A DNA stretch of 64,000 nt from Nitricoxidireducens sp046726235 (GTDB lineage: Bacteria > Pseudomonadota > Gammaproteobacteria > Burkholderiales > Rhodocyclaceae): contig JBKPAD010000010.1 of assembly GCA_046726235.1 (NCBI GenBank), positions 1 through 64,000 on the forward strand, read 5' to 3'. Below, piece after piece: positions 40,491-49,041 of the stretch. Made by a program: the position numbers and the translations under genes. A model generated the notes under the pieces. The model made no database searches and had not been told where the DNA came from. It worked only from the letters and a program-made list of their open reading frames with translations. The stretch's first letter is position 1. Each line of letters starts with the position of its first letter.

Positions 40491-41782
40491 GCCTTTTGCG
40501 CCGCGGCGAGCCCGCGGTCGAGGTCGGCGATCAGGTCGTCCGCGTCCTCGAGGCCGATCGACAGCCGCACCGTGCCCGGATGGATGCCCGCGGCGGCGAG
40601 CGCCTCTTCGGACATGCGGAAGTGCGTGGTCGAGGCCGGATGGATCACCAGCGACTTGGCGTCGCCGACGTTGGCAAGGTGCGAGAACACCCGCAGCGAC
40701 TCGATGAATCGGCGGCCGGCGGCCTTCGGTCCGCTCGGCCCGCCCTTCAGCGTGAAGCTGAAGACGGCGCCGCAACCGCGCGGCAGCAGGCGCGCGGCCA
40801 GCGCGTGGTCGGGGTGGTCTTCGAGTTCCGGATAGGCGACGGCGGCGACGGCCTCGTGGCGCGCGAGATGGGCGACGACCTTGCGCGTGTTCTCGACGTG
40901 GCGCTGCATGCGCAGCGGCAGGGTTTCCATGCCCTGCAGGATATGGAAGGCCGTGAGCGGGCTCATGCAGGCGCCGAAATCGCGCAGGCCCTCGCGGCGC
41001 GCGCGCAGCAGGAAGGCGGCGACGGTGGATTCCTCGGTGAAGTCCATGCCGTGGAAGCCGGCATAGGGCTCGGTCAGCGTCGGGTACTTGCCCGACTTGT
41101 CCCAGTCGAAGGCCCCGGAGTCGACCAGCAGGCCGCCGATGGCGACGCCGTGGCCGCCGAGGAACTTGGTCGCGGAATGGAAGACGAGGTCGGCGCCGTG
41201 GTCGAAAGGCCGCATCAGGTACGGCGTGGTGAAGGTCGAGTCGACCAGCAGCGGCAGGCCGTGGTCGTGCGCCAGGCCGGCGACGGCCGGCACGTCGAGC
41301 ACGTCGAGGCCGGGGTTGCCGAGCGTTTCGCCGAACAGCAGGCGGGTCTCGGGGCGGATCGCGGCGCGCCAGGCGTCGAGGTCGCGCGGGTCGACGAACG
41401 TCGTCCGGATGCCGAAGCGCGGCAGCGTGTATTCGAGCAGGTTGTGCGAGCCGCCGTAGAGCGAGCGGCTGGCGACGATGTGGTTGCCGGCGCCCAGCAG
41501 CGTGGTGATGGCCAGGTGCAGCGCGGCCTGCCCGGAGGCGAGCGCGATGCCGCCGACGCCGCCCTCGAGCGCGGCGATGCGCTCCTCGAGCACGGCGTTG
41601 GTGGGGTTCGAGATGCGCGAATAGACGTGGCCGGCGCGCTCCATGTTGAACAGGGCGGCGGCGTGGTCGGCGTCCTTGAAGACGAAGGACGTCGTCAGGT
41701 AGATCGGTTGGGCGCGCGCGCCGTGCTGGGCGTCGGGCGTCTGGCCGGCATGCAGGCTCAGGGTGTCGAACTTGTAGGTCAT
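40487..41782 (-). CDS. O-acetylhomoserine sulfhydrylase (Cys/Met metabolism PLP enzyme)
   Basis: A 431-residue cytoplasmic PLP enzyme that makes homocysteine from O-acetylhomoserine and sulfide. Family motifs are LHAGQTPDAQHGARAQPIYL near the N terminus, YSRISNPTNAVLEERIAALE, and the PLP lysine in HSATKFLGGHGVAIGG. The length (about 430) and the long mid-loop fit MetY rather than MetB/MetC (about 380-400), but O-succinylhomoserine as substrate cannot be excluded. It follows the DUF465 gene by 5 bases on the same strand. Confidence 0.88.
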   Translation of the reverse strand: MTYKFDTLSLHAGQTPDAQHGARAQPIYLTTSFVFKDADHAAALFNMERAGHVYSRISNPTNAVLEERIAALEGGVGGIALASGQAALHLAITTLLGAGNHIVASRSLYGGSHNLLEYTLPRFGIRTTFVDPRDLDAWRAAIRPETRLLFGETLGNPGLDVLDVPAVAGLAHDHGLPLLVDSTFTTPYLMRPFDHGADLVFHSATKFLGGHGVAIGGLLVDSGAFDWDKSGKYPTLTEPYAGFHGMDFTEESTVAAFLLRARREGLRDFGACMSPLTAFHILQGMETLPLRMQRHVENTRKVVAHLARHEAVAAVAYPELEDHPDHALAARLLPRGCGAVFSFTLKGGPSGPKAAGRRFIESLRVFSHLANVGDAKSLVIHPASTTHFRMSEEALAAAGIHPGTVRLSIGLEDADDLIADLDRGLAAAQKA

Positions 41783-41787
41783 CGGCG

Positions 41788-41997
41788 TCAGGCCGGCTCG
41801 TCGGGCTGCATCATGCGCTCGAGCAGGGCGATGCGGTCCTTGAGCAGCAGCTTGCGCTTCTTGAGCCGGCGCAGCAGGAGTTCGTCCTCGGAGGGGGCGG
41901 CCGCGAGCTGGGCGATGGCTTCGTCGAGGTCGCGATGCTCGCCGCGAAGCGTCTGCAACTGGGCGTCGAGGGCACTTGCGTCGTTGCTGGATTCCAT
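41788..41997 (-). CDS. DUF465/YdcH-family protein
   Basis: A 69-residue, highly charged helical protein. LQTLRGEHRDLDEAIAQL and the basic LLLRRLKKRKLLLKDRIALL are characteristic of the DUF465 (YdcH) family, small coiled-coil proteins of unknown function. It is immediately upstream of the sulfhydrylase gene and divergent from a DUF3567 gene. Confidence 0.85.
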   Translation of the reverse strand: MESSNDASALDAQLQTLRGEHRDLDEAIAQLAAAPSEDELLLRRLKKRKLLLKDRIALLERMMQPDEPA

Positions 41998-42099
41998 GGC
42001 CGCCTATGTTAGGCGGCTTCGCCGTGGATTGGCAACGCCCCTCTTGAAATTCCGGGTCTTCGCCGCAAGCTTCCGGATGTGCGCCTTCCAGGAGCCATC

Positions 42100-42333
42100 A
42101 TGCAAGTCGTGTTCAACCATCCGCTGATGTACGTCATCGATTACCCCGGCCAGGATGCCGTGGAAATGCTGGACAAGCGCGCCGGCCGGGTCGGCCTGAT
42201 GCGCGGCGCGGTGGCCGAGCGCTTCCGCCACGACTTCGGCATCTTCCTCGCCGAGGAGCGCAACGAGGAGCAGCTCGAGGAGTTCATCGAGTCCTACAGC
42301 GCGGTCATGGACCAGCCGGTCTCGCGGCACTGA
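42100..42333 (+). CDS. DUF3567-family protein
   Basis: A 77-residue protein matching the DUF3567 style (MQVVFNHPLMYVIDYPG at the start, then an acidic helix GIFLAEERNEEQLEEFIES). The family is known mainly from betaproteobacteria and has no assigned function. The ATG at 42100 is chosen because GGAG lies 6-9 bases upstream; an earlier in-frame ATG at 42079 has none. Confidence 0.82.
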   Translation: MQVVFNHPLMYVIDYPGQDAVEMLDKRAGRVGLMRGAVAERFRHDFGIFLAEERNEEQLEEFIESYSAVMDQPVSRH

Positions 42334-42391
42334 GGCTAGTCCTATGCCCAGGCCCGGGCCGCGGCGCGGGCAAGCCGGTTAGAATCGGCGC

Positions 42392-44788
42392 ATGCCCCAG
42401 ACCATAGGCCGTTTCGAGATTCGCCGCGAGCTCGGGCGCGGAGCGCAGAGCGTCGTCTACCTTGCATGGGACCCGCAGCTGCAGCGCGAGGTCGCCATCA
42501 AGACCCTGCACTTCGGCGAGGCCGATCCGGCACAGAACGCGGCGCTGGTTTCCGAGGCGCTGCTCGTCAGCAAGCTGCGCCATCCGAACGTCGTGCCGAT
42601 CTTCGACGCCGGCGAGGCGGACGGCGACGCGTATCTCGTCTTCGAGTACGTCGAGGGCCGCAGCCTCGCCGAGATCCTCAAGAGCGACGGGCGCATGACG
42701 CCCGGCCGCGCCGCCGACATCATGCGCCAGGTGGCCGACGCGCTCGCCGAGGCGCACCGGCTCGGCATCATCCATCGCGACCTCAAGCCCTCGAACATCC
42801 TTCTCGACGGACGCGGCACGCCGCGCGTGATGGATTTCGGCATCGCGGTGCGCATCGCCGACAACGCCGCCGCGCAGCAGAAGGGGCTCTCGGGCACGCC
42901 GTACTACATGGCGCCCGAGTACGTGACGCAGCAGGCGGTGAGCGTCAAGAACGACATCTATGCCGCCGGCCTGATCCTGCTCGAGCTGCTGACCGGCCGC
43001 CGGGTCATTCAGGGCGCGGGCATCGAGGAGATCCTCTACAAGGTCGCCTGCGAGCAGATCGAGATTCCGCAAGACGAAGGCATCGACGATCGCCTTGCCG
43101 ACATCGTGCTCAAGTGCTGCGCGCTCGATCCGGCGCAGCGCTATCCGTCGGCGGAGCAACTGAAGCAGATCCTCGACGGCTACCTCGGCGCCGGCGCCGA
43201 AGCGCAAGTTCCGGCGAGCAGCGCCGAGCACAAGCAGGCGACGCTCGAATTCCTGCTGCGGCGCATGCGCCACAAGAGCGACTTCCCGGCGCTGTCCGAT
43301 TCCGTCTCCGCGATCAACAAGCTGACCGTGTCCGAGAAGGAGAGCATCAACAAGCTCTCCAACACCATCCTCAAGGACTACGCGCTGACCAACAAGATCC
43401 TGCGCCTGGTCAACTCGGCCTTCTATCGCCAGGCCGGCGGCGGCAACATCAGCACCGTCTCGCGCGCGGTGATCGTGCTCGGTTTCGACGCCGTGCGCAA
43501 CATTGCCATCACCGTGCTGCTGTTCGAGCACCTGCAGGACAAGGGCAACGCGCGCGAGCTGAAGGAGGCGTTCCTGCGCTCCAACCTCGCCGGCCTGCTG
43601 GCGCGCGACGTCGGCAAGAACTTGATGCCGCGCGAGATCGAGGAAGCCTTCATCTGCTCGCTGTTCCACGGCCTCGGCCAGTTGCTGGCGCAGTACTACT
43701 TCCCCGAGGAGGTCGACGCGATCCGCAAGCTGATGCAGAGCAAGCAGCTCTCGCAGCGCACGGCGTCGGCGCAGGTGCTCGGCATCTCGTTCGAGGACAT
43801 GGGCATCGGCATCGCCCGCACCTGGGGCTTCCCCGCCAGCATCGTCGCCAGCATGGAGCAGCTGCCGGAAGGCCAGGTGCGCAAGCCGGCCACCCACGAG
43901 GACATGCTGCGCCTCGTCGCCGGGTTCTCGAACGAGCTTTGCGAAATGATTTCCTCGACCACGCCCGAGGACCGCAAGAAGGCGATGCACGGTCTCAGCG
44001 ACCGCTTTTCCTGCCTGCAGGTTTCCGAGCAGCAGATGCAGGCGAACATCGAGGGTTCGTTCGGCGAACTCAAGGAACTGGCCTCGATCCTGCGCGTGAA
44101 CCTCAAGCAGAGCCCGTTCGCGCGCCAGGTGGTCGCCTTCGCCGGCACCAAGGCCGAGGAGGTGGTTGCCGAAGCGGATGCCGATCTCGACACGCTCGCC
44201 GACACGGTGCTGGCCAGCACGCCGGTGTATGCCGAGGACCAGCACGCCGAGCTGTCGGAACAGGGCGTGCCCGAGGACGCGCAGGCGGTGCTCTCCGCCG
44301 GCATCCAGGACATCAGCAACTCGCTGGTCGAGGATTTCGCGCTCAACGACATCCTGCGCATCATCCTCGAGACCATGTATCGCGCCATGGGTTTCGAGCG
44401 CGTGCTGCTGTGCCTCAAGGACGTGAAGAGCGGCATGATGGTGGGCCGCTTCGGCTTCGGCCCCGACGCGACCGAGTTGGCGAAATCCTTCCGCTTCCCG
44501 CTCGGCTATGAGCCCGATGTCTTCCATCTGGCGACGCACAAGGCCGTCGACATCATCATCACCGACATCGACGATCCCAAGATCGCCGAACGCGTGCCGC
44601 GTTGGTATCGCGACCGCATCACGGCGAAGACCTTCGTGCTGTTCCCGCTGACGCTGAAGAACATCCCCGTGGCGCTGATCTACGCCGACAAGGACAAGGC
44701 CGGCTCGATCGTGATTCCCGACAAGGAACTGTCGCTGCTGAAGACGCTGCGCAACCAGGCGCTGCTGGCGATCAAGCAGACGGCCTAA
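42392..44788 (+). CDS. Ser/Thr protein kinase-HDOD-GAF fusion protein
   Basis: A 798-residue cytoplasmic signalling protein. An N-terminal eukaryotic-like kinase domain (about 1-265) shows the glycine loop LGRGAQSVVY, VAIKTL, the catalytic HRDLKPSNILL, DFG and an activation segment SGTPYYMAPEYV, so it looks active. An HDOD domain (about 285-480) contains LTNKILRLVNSAFY and IVLGFDAVRNIAI. A linker of about 150 residues leads to a GAF domain (about 640-795; LNDILRIILETMYRAMGFER). HDOD domains are output or scaffold units in motility and cyclic-di-GMP signalling. The stop overlaps the convergent MFS gene by 4 bases. Substrate unknown. Confidence 0.9.
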   Translation: MPQTIGRFEIRRELGRGAQSVVYLAWDPQLQREVAIKTLHFGEADPAQNAALVSEALLVSKLRHPNVVPIFDAGEADGDAYLVFEYVEGRSLAEILKSDGRMTPGRAADIMRQVADALAEAHRLGIIHRDLKPSNILLDGRGTPRVMDFGIAVRIADNAAAQQKGLSGTPYYMAPEYVTQQAVSVKNDIYAAGLILLELLTGRRVIQGAGIEEILYKVACEQIEIPQDEGIDDRLADIVLKCCALDPAQRYPSAEQLKQILDGYLGAGAEAQVPASSAEHKQATLEFLLRRMRHKSDFPALSDSVSAINKLTVSEKESINKLSNTILKDYALTNKILRLVNSAFYRQAGGGNISTVSRAVIVLGFDAVRNIAITVLLFEHLQDKGNARELKEAFLRSNLAGLLARDVGKNLMPREIEEAFICSLFHGLGQLLAQYYFPEEVDAIRKLMQSKQLSQRTASAQVLGISFEDMGIGIARTWGFPASIVASMEQLPEGQVRKPATHEDMLRLVAGFSNELCEMISSTTPEDRKKAMHGLSDRFSCLQVSEQQMQANIEGSFGELKELASILRVNLKQSPFARQVVAFAGTKAEEVVAEADADLDTLADTVLASTPVYAEDQHAELSEQGVPEDAQAVLSAGIQDISNSLVEDFALNDILRIILETMYRAMGFERVLLCLKDVKSGMMVGRFGFGPDATELAKSFRFPLGYEPDVFHLATHKAVDIIITDIDDPKIAERVPRWYRDRITAKTFVLFPLTLKNIPVALIYADKDKAGSIVIPDKELSLLKTLRNQALLAIKQTA

Positions 44789-45993
44789 GCTGCCTGCGCC
44801 CTCAGGCGCGCCAGCGGACGCTGGTCGATCGGCAGGTTGGCGGCCATGGCCACGACGCCGAGGACGATGGAAATCCCCCACACCAGGTCGTAGGCGCCCG
44901 TGCGGTCGAACAGCACGCCGCCCATCCAGGCGCCGAGGAAGCTGCCGATCTGGTGGCTGAAGAAGACGAAGCCGCCCAGCATCGACAGGTAATGGACGCC
45001 GAACACCTGGGCGACGATCCCGTTGGTCAGCGGCACGGTCGCCAGCCAGAGCGTGCCGATCGCCGCCGCGAAGACGTAGGCCGACGTCGCCGTCAGCGGC
45101 AGGGCGAGGAAGACGACGATGATCACGCTGCGGGCGACGTAGATGAACGCCAGCAGGTGCTTCTTGCTGTGGTGCTGGCCGAGCCAGCCGGCGCCGTAGG
45201 TGCCGATGATGTTGAAGAAGCCGATCAGCGCCAGGCAGACGACGCCGACGTTGGCCGGCTGGCCGTGGTCCGCGAGGTAGGCGGGCAGGTGCACGCCGAT
45301 GAACACGACCTGGAAGCCGCAGACGAAGTAGCCGAAGGTCAGCAGCCAGAAGCCCTTGTGCGCCGCGGCCTCGCGGATCGCCTCGCGCACGGGCTGATGC
45401 TTGGCCGCGGACTCGCGCCCGGGCTCGGCGAGCACGGCCGAGAGCGGCGCCATCATCGCGGCGACGGCGGCCAGCACCAGCAGCGCGGTGAGCCATCCGC
45501 TGCCCGAGATCAGGGCCTGCGTCGCCGGCAGCATCGCGAACTGGCCGAAGGAGCCGGCGGCGCCGGCGATGCCCAGCGCCATGCTGCGCTTCTCCGGCGG
45601 GTAGATGCGGCCGAGCACGCCGTAGACGATGCTGAAGGTGGTGCCCGAGAGGCCGAGGCCGATCAGCACGCCCGACGACAGGGCGAGTTCGGATCCCGTC
45701 GTCGCGTAAGCCATCCAGACCAGGCCCGCGATATAGAACAGGCTGCCGGTGAACAGCACGCGTCCGGCGCCGAAGCGGTCGGCGACCAGGCCGGCGAAGG
45801 GCGTCGCGATGCCCCAGACGAGGTTTTGCAGCGCCAGCGCGAAGGCGAAGGTCTCCCTGCCCCAGCCGTGGTCGAGCGACATGGGCTGCAGAAATAGCCC
45901 GAACCCGTGCCGCACGCCCATGGACAAAGTCATGATGAGGCCGCCGCACAGCAGGACGACGGCGGGCGTACGCCAGTTTCGGGTTGCAGTCAT
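44785..45993 (-). CDS. MFS transporter, possible monocarboxylate or oxalate/formate type
   Basis: A 402-residue permease with about twelve TM helices. The motif GLVADRFGAGRVLFTGSL matches the loop between helices 2 and 3. GVRHGFGLFLQPMSLDHGWGRETFAFALALQ near the N terminus resembles the group of MFS permeases that includes oxalate/formate and monocarboxylate carriers; the substrate is not settled. The start at 45993 gives a short charged N terminus before TM1, and further upstream codons would run into the greB promoter region. Confidence 0.85.
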   Translation of the reverse strand: MTATRNWRTPAVVLLCGGLIMTLSMGVRHGFGLFLQPMSLDHGWGRETFAFALALQNLVWGIATPFAGLVADRFGAGRVLFTGSLFYIAGLVWMAYATTGSELALSSGVLIGLGLSGTTFSIVYGVLGRIYPPEKRSMALGIAGAAGSFGQFAMLPATQALISGSGWLTALLVLAAVAAMMAPLSAVLAEPGRESAAKHQPVREAIREAAAHKGFWLLTFGYFVCGFQVVFIGVHLPAYLADHGQPANVGVVCLALIGFFNIIGTYGAGWLGQHHSKKHLLAFIYVARSVIIVVFLALPLTATSAYVFAAAIGTLWLATVPLTNGIVAQVFGVHYLSMLGGFVFFSHQIGSFLGAWMGGVLFDRTGAYDLVWGISIVLGVVAMAANLPIDQRPLARLRAQAA

Positions 45994-46051
45994 GGTCGCG
46001 AGGAGCAGGTCGGGGCGGCCATCATACAATGGACGTTTTCGAGGACAACGA

Positions 46052-46603
46052 ATGAACAAGGCCTTCGTCAAGGAAAGCGACGCCGACGACGAGGACGATG
46101 CACCCGATGCGCCGTCCCTGCCGCCGGGGACGCGCAACTACATGACGACCCGCGGTCATGCCTTGATGCGCCAGGAGTTCGAGCGGCTGCTCAAGGTCGA
46201 GCGCCCCGAACTGGTTCAGGTGGTGTCGTGGGCCGCCGGCAACGGCGACCGTTCCGAGAACGGCGACTACATCTACGGCAAGAAGCGCCTGCGCGAGATC
46301 GATCGCCGGCTGCGCTACCTGACCAAGCGCCTGGAGAGCGCCGTCGTCGTCGACCCGGCGGCGCAGGAGAACGCCGGGCAGGTGTTCTTCGGCGCCACGG
46401 TGACGCTCCATTACGTCGATGACGGCACCGAGGCCACTTACCAGATCGTCGGCATCGACGAGGCCGACGCCGGCCAGGGGCGCATCAGCTGGATCTCGCC
46501 GCTGGCGCGCGCCCTGATGAAGGCGCGCGAGGGCGATACGGTGCGTTTCCAGAGCCCGGTAGGCGTCCGCGAGATCGAGGTCGTCGAGGTCGCCTACCGC
46601 TGA
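46052..46603 (+). CDS. greB: Transcription elongation factor GreB
   Basis: Binds the RNA polymerase secondary channel and triggers transcript cleavage in backtracked complexes. The 183 residues include the N-terminal coiled coil with the acidic tip (NGDRSENGDYIYGKKRLREID) and a C-terminal FKBP-like domain (GQGRISWISPLARALMKARE GDTV region). An acidic N-terminal extension of about 25 residues (SDADDEDDAPDAP) makes it longer than E. coli GreB (158). The AAGKKRLR-type basic patch and length favour GreB over GreA. The ATG at 46052 follows GAGGACAACG. Confidence 0.92.
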   Translation: MNKAFVKESDADDEDDAPDAPSLPPGTRNYMTTRGHALMRQEFERLLKVERPELVQVVSWAAGNGDRSENGDYIYGKKRLREIDRRLRYLTKRLESAVVVDPAAQENAGQVFFGATVTLHYVDDGTEATYQIVGIDEADAGQGRISWISPLARALMKAREGDTVRFQSPVGVREIEVVEVAYR

Positions 46604-46605
46604 AT

Positions 46606-46639
46606 CGGCGGCCGGCGTGGTGCCGCCGTTTATGCTTTT
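46606..46639 (+). terminator. Intrinsic terminator of greB
   Basis: Two bases after the greB stop, CGGCGGC (46606-46612) pairs with GCCGCCG (46622-46628) across a 9-base loop, followed by TTTATGCTTTT. Stem, position and T-rich tail fit Rho-independent termination on the plus strand, separating greB from the autoinducer-synthase gene. Confidence 0.65.
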
Positions 46640-46652
46640 GCGCTATGCCTTT

Positions 46653-46666
46653 GGCAAGTAATTGCC
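46653..46666. promoter_or_regulatory. Dyad upstream of the autoinducer-synthase gene
   Basis: A perfect inverted repeat GGCAA-N4-TTGCC lies about 48 bases upstream of the cqsA-type gene, just after the greB terminator. It may be an operator. Convincing -35/-10 hexamers were not found around it. It also resembles a sigma-54 element, but the spacing between GG and GC is one base short. Confidence 0.35.
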
Positions 46667-46714
46667 CAGAATGGTCCGGCTGCATCCGCAGCCAACCAAT
46701 CGAAAGGGCAAGCC

Positions 46715-47989
46715 ATGAAAAGCAACGTGACCAACCTGCGGCCGGTTCCGTCGTTCCCGAGCGCCGTTTTGCCGGATTTTGCCGGGCTGCGCGTCGAGCG
46801 CTACTACCGCGAGCGTGTCCGGGAAACCTGGAACGGCGGACACATCATGCGTGGCCGCGTTCCCGGGGCCGGGGCGCTGCACCTGTCGAGCAACGACTAC
46901 CTGTCGTTGGCCCGGCATCCCGACATCCTCGACGCGATGGCGGGGAGCATCCGGCGCGACGGCAACGGGTTGCTGATGTCCGGCGTCTTCCTGCACGGCG
47001 ATGATTGCCCGCAGCTCGTGCTGGAACGGCGGCTCGCGCAATTCATGCAGGCGGAGTCGGGCGTGCTCTGCCAGTCGGGCTACGCGGCCAACATCGGGCT
47101 GATCCAGACCATCGCCGAGGAAGGCACGCCGGTCTATGCCGACATGATGGCGCACATGTCGCTCTGGGACGGCGTCCGCATTGCCGGCGCCCGGGCGGTT
47201 CCGTTTCACCACAACGATCCCGAGCATCTCGAGCGCCAGATCTTGCGGCATGGTCCCGGCGTCGTCGTGGTGGACGCCATCTACAGCACCAGCGGCAACG
47301 TGTGCCCGCTCGCCGAGATTGCCGACATCTGCGACGCGCAGGGCTGCATCTTCGTCGTCGACGAGTCCCATTCGCTGGGCACCCACGGGCCGAACGGCGC
47401 TGGCCTCGTCGTCGAACTCGGCTTGGCGGGGCGCGTCCACTTCAGGACCGCGAGCCTGGCGAAGGCGTTCGCGGGCCGCGCCGGCTTCGTCGCCTGCTCC
47501 GAGCGCTTCAACGAGTATTTCAAGTCGGGGTCGAATCCGGCGATCTTCAGTTCGACGCTGTTGCCGCATGAGGTGGCGGGCTTGTCGGTGACGCTCCAGG
47601 TCGTCGGCCGCGAGGCGTGGCGGCGGGAGCGGCTGCACGCCAACGCGGCGCGGCTGCGCACGGCGCTCGAGAACCTCGGCTACAACCTGAACGGCAGTGC
47701 TGCCCAGATCATCTCGCTCGAGCCGGGTCCCGAGCCTCGGACGATCGTGTTGCGCGACGCGCTCGAAGCGCGCGGCATCTTCGGTTCCGTGTTCTGCGCC
47801 CCAGCGACGCCGAAAAGCCGCTCGCTGGTGCGCTTCTCGGTGAACGCGGGCCTGAGCGAAGCGGAACTCGAGCGCGTGGAGGCCGTCTGTCGCGACATTC
47901 GTGACGAGGTGGATCTCGCCAACTGGCCGTCTTCGCGCCGCCTGCGGCGTGGCGCGGCGGCGGATGCGCAGCGGACGCTCGCGGCTTAG
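46715..47989 (+). CDS. cqsA: Alpha-hydroxyketone autoinducer synthase, CqsA/LqsA/JqsA type
   Basis: A 424-residue PLP enzyme of the alpha-oxoamine synthase family, which condenses an acyl-CoA with an amino acid or S-adenosylmethionine to start CAI-1/LAI-1-type signal synthesis. The stretches MAHMSLWDGVRIAGARAVPF, VVVDAIYSTSGNVCPLAE, DESHSLGTHGPNGAGLV and VHFRTASLAKAFAGRAG closely resemble Vibrio CqsA as remembered, more than BioF, KBL or HemA. The PLP Lys is Lys250 in SLAKAF. The ribosome-binding site is AAGGG. Convergent, 17 bases away, are the cognate-looking response regulator and sensor kinase. Alternative: 8-amino-7-oxononanoate synthase, made unlikely by the neighbours and by the N-terminal motifs. 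The acyl-chain length of the product is unknown. Confidence 0.9.
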   Translation: MKSNVTNLRPVPSFPSAVLPDFAGLRVERYYRERVRETWNGGHIMRGRVPGAGALHLSSNDYLSLARHPDILDAMAGSIRRDGNGLLMSGVFLHGDDCPQLVLERRLAQFMQAESGVLCQSGYAANIGLIQTIAEEGTPVYADMMAHMSLWDGVRIAGARAVPFHHNDPEHLERQILRHGPGVVVVDAIYSTSGNVCPLAEIADICDAQGCIFVVDESHSLGTHGPNGAGLVVELGLAGRVHFRTASLAKAFAGRAGFVACSERFNEYFKSGSNPAIFSSTLLPHEVAGLSVTLQVVGREAWRRERLHANAARLRTALENLGYNLNGSAAQIISLEPGPEPRTIVLRDALEARGIFGSVFCAPATPKSRSLVRFSVNAGLSEAELERVEAVCRDIRDEVDLANWPSSRRLRRGAAADAQRTLAA

Positions 47990-47994
47990 TCGAC

Positions 47995-48034
47995 GCGCAA
48001 GGGGCCTCAGGCGGGTCGCCGAGGCCCCTTGCGC
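47995..48034. terminator. Bidirectional hairpin between synthase and response-regulator genes
   Basis: A perfect 14-bp stem (47995-48008 with 48021-48034; left arm GCGCAAGGGGCCTC) encloses a 12-base loop that can itself form GGCG/CGCC around GGT. There is no T-run on either strand. It begins 6 bases after the synthase stop and includes the stop and last codons of the response-regulator gene on the other strand, so it is at once a 3-prime-end structure for both converging transcripts. Confidence 0.6.
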
Positions 48035-49041
48035 TGCTCGTCGTCCATCTGGTCGAGGTAGTCGGCGTAGGCGAGGACGTAGTCGAGCTTGAAGGCCGGC
48101 GGGTCCTTGACGATTGCGTAGAGATACCAGTCCCTGCCCTTGAATTCGACGGCGGGATGCAGGCAGGCCTGCCAATCGTCGTCATGGTCGGGCGAGTAGT
48201 TACCGCCGGTCCGCCAGAAGTAGGGCAGGGACTTGCCCCCTCGCAAGGCCTCGAGCAGCGCCTGCGGCGCCTCCTGGTCATGCGCAATTTCATACTGCGA
48301 CTGCAACATGGTTTCGGTCTGGACGAGAAGCAGGTGAGCCGCACCGCACTTGTCCAGCATCAGCAGGCCTTCCGGCATGCAGCAAAGGTAGTGCTCGACG
48401 ATGCCGAGTTCGCCGCGGATTTCCCAAAAGCGGCGCGCGAACTCCGGGTCGCGAAGGAACAGGTGCGAGCCGACGGCGAGCGCATCGCTGAGCATCTGTT
48501 CGAGATCCGCGAAATAGGCGCGCTGCAGTTCGCCGATGGCACGGCGTAGCACCGGCATGACCTCGCTGTCCTGCTTGCGGATGAAGCGGTCGATGATGCC
48601 TTCGTTGAATGCGCGAACGGCGACCTGCTCGTCGGCCTTGCCGGTCAGCAGGATCTTCCTGGTCGCCGGATTCCTGATCTGGCGGCAGAATTCGAGGCCG
48701 TCGATCTCGGGCATGTCGTAGTCGACCACGACGACGGATACCTGCTCGAACCGCTGTTCGTTGTGCACCTCGCGATGGATCAGGTCAAGGTTCAGGTCGA
48801 TGACGTGGCGCGCCTCGCTGGTCTCGCCGCGGTGGCGGTAGGGAGAGAAGAAGGCGTCGACCGCGGGAGGCGTGGCGGTGCCCGCATTCAGCGCCACCAG
48901 GGCGGCGAACGGCGAGTCGAAGAGGCGGAAGGCCAGCTGCGGATCCAGCCGCAGGCTGAGGTTCTTCAGGAAGCTGGCGCTGTCGTCGACGAAGGCGACC
49001 GTGGTCGGAAAGAGGAACGGCGGAATGGCGTTAGGCTTCAT
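48007..49041 (-). CDS. lqsR: Response regulator of the alpha-hydroxyketone quorum-sensing system (LqsR/JqsR-like)
   Basis: A 344-residue regulator with an N-terminal receiver and no DNA-binding domain recognised. The acidic pair is Asp19-Asp20 in AFVDDS and the phospho-acceptor Asp107 in VVVVDYDMPEIDG; the switch Thr is in KILLTGKADE and the Lys follows as RFIRKQDSE. About 45-50 extra residues lie between the second and third strands of the receiver (about 52-98), unusual for this fold. The C-terminal 150 residues (MPEGLLMLDKCGAAHLLLVQ and onward) are not a recognised effector domain. The start overlaps the stop of the sensor-kinase gene (ATGA), so the two are co-translated. Symbol by similarity of locus to Legionella lqs. 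Confidence 0.82.
   Translation of the reverse strand: MKPNAIPPFLFPTTVAFVDDSASFLKNLSLRLDPQLAFRLFDSPFAALVALNAGTATPPAVDAFFSPYRHRGETSEARHVIDLNLDLIHREVHNEQRFEQVSVVVVDYDMPEIDGLEFCRQIRNPATRKILLTGKADEQVAVRAFNEGIIDRFIRKQDSEVMPVLRRAIGELQRAYFADLEQMLSDALAVGSHLFLRDPEFARRFWEIRGELGIVEHYLCCMPEGLLMLDKCGAAHLLLVQTETMLQSQYEIAHDQEAPQALLEALRGGKSLPYFWRTGGNYSPDHDDDWQACLHPAVEFKGRDWYLYAIVKDPPAFKLDYVLAYADYLDQMDDEQRKGPRRPA

Noticed and set aside
42305..45949. A 1,214-codon open frame on the minus strand
   Set aside because: Antisense to the kinase-HDOD-GAF gene and out of frame with the MFS gene on its own strand; no domains and no ribosome-binding site.
46638..46660. Second lux box upstream of the synthase gene
   Set aside because: A CT-N12-AG spacing occurs, but the halves agree at only 3 of 8 positions.
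46651..46667. Sigma-54 promoter upstream of the autoinducer-synthase gene
   Set aside because: TTGGCAAGTAATTGCCC looks similar, but the GG and GC elements are one base too close, and the dyad explains the sequence better.
46715..47989. Biotin-synthesis enzyme BioF or 5-aminolevulinate synthase
   Set aside because: Same fold, but the motifs around MAHMSLWDG and DESHSLGTHGPNGAG match CqsA-type enzymes and the neighbours are a quorum-sensing kinase and regulator.
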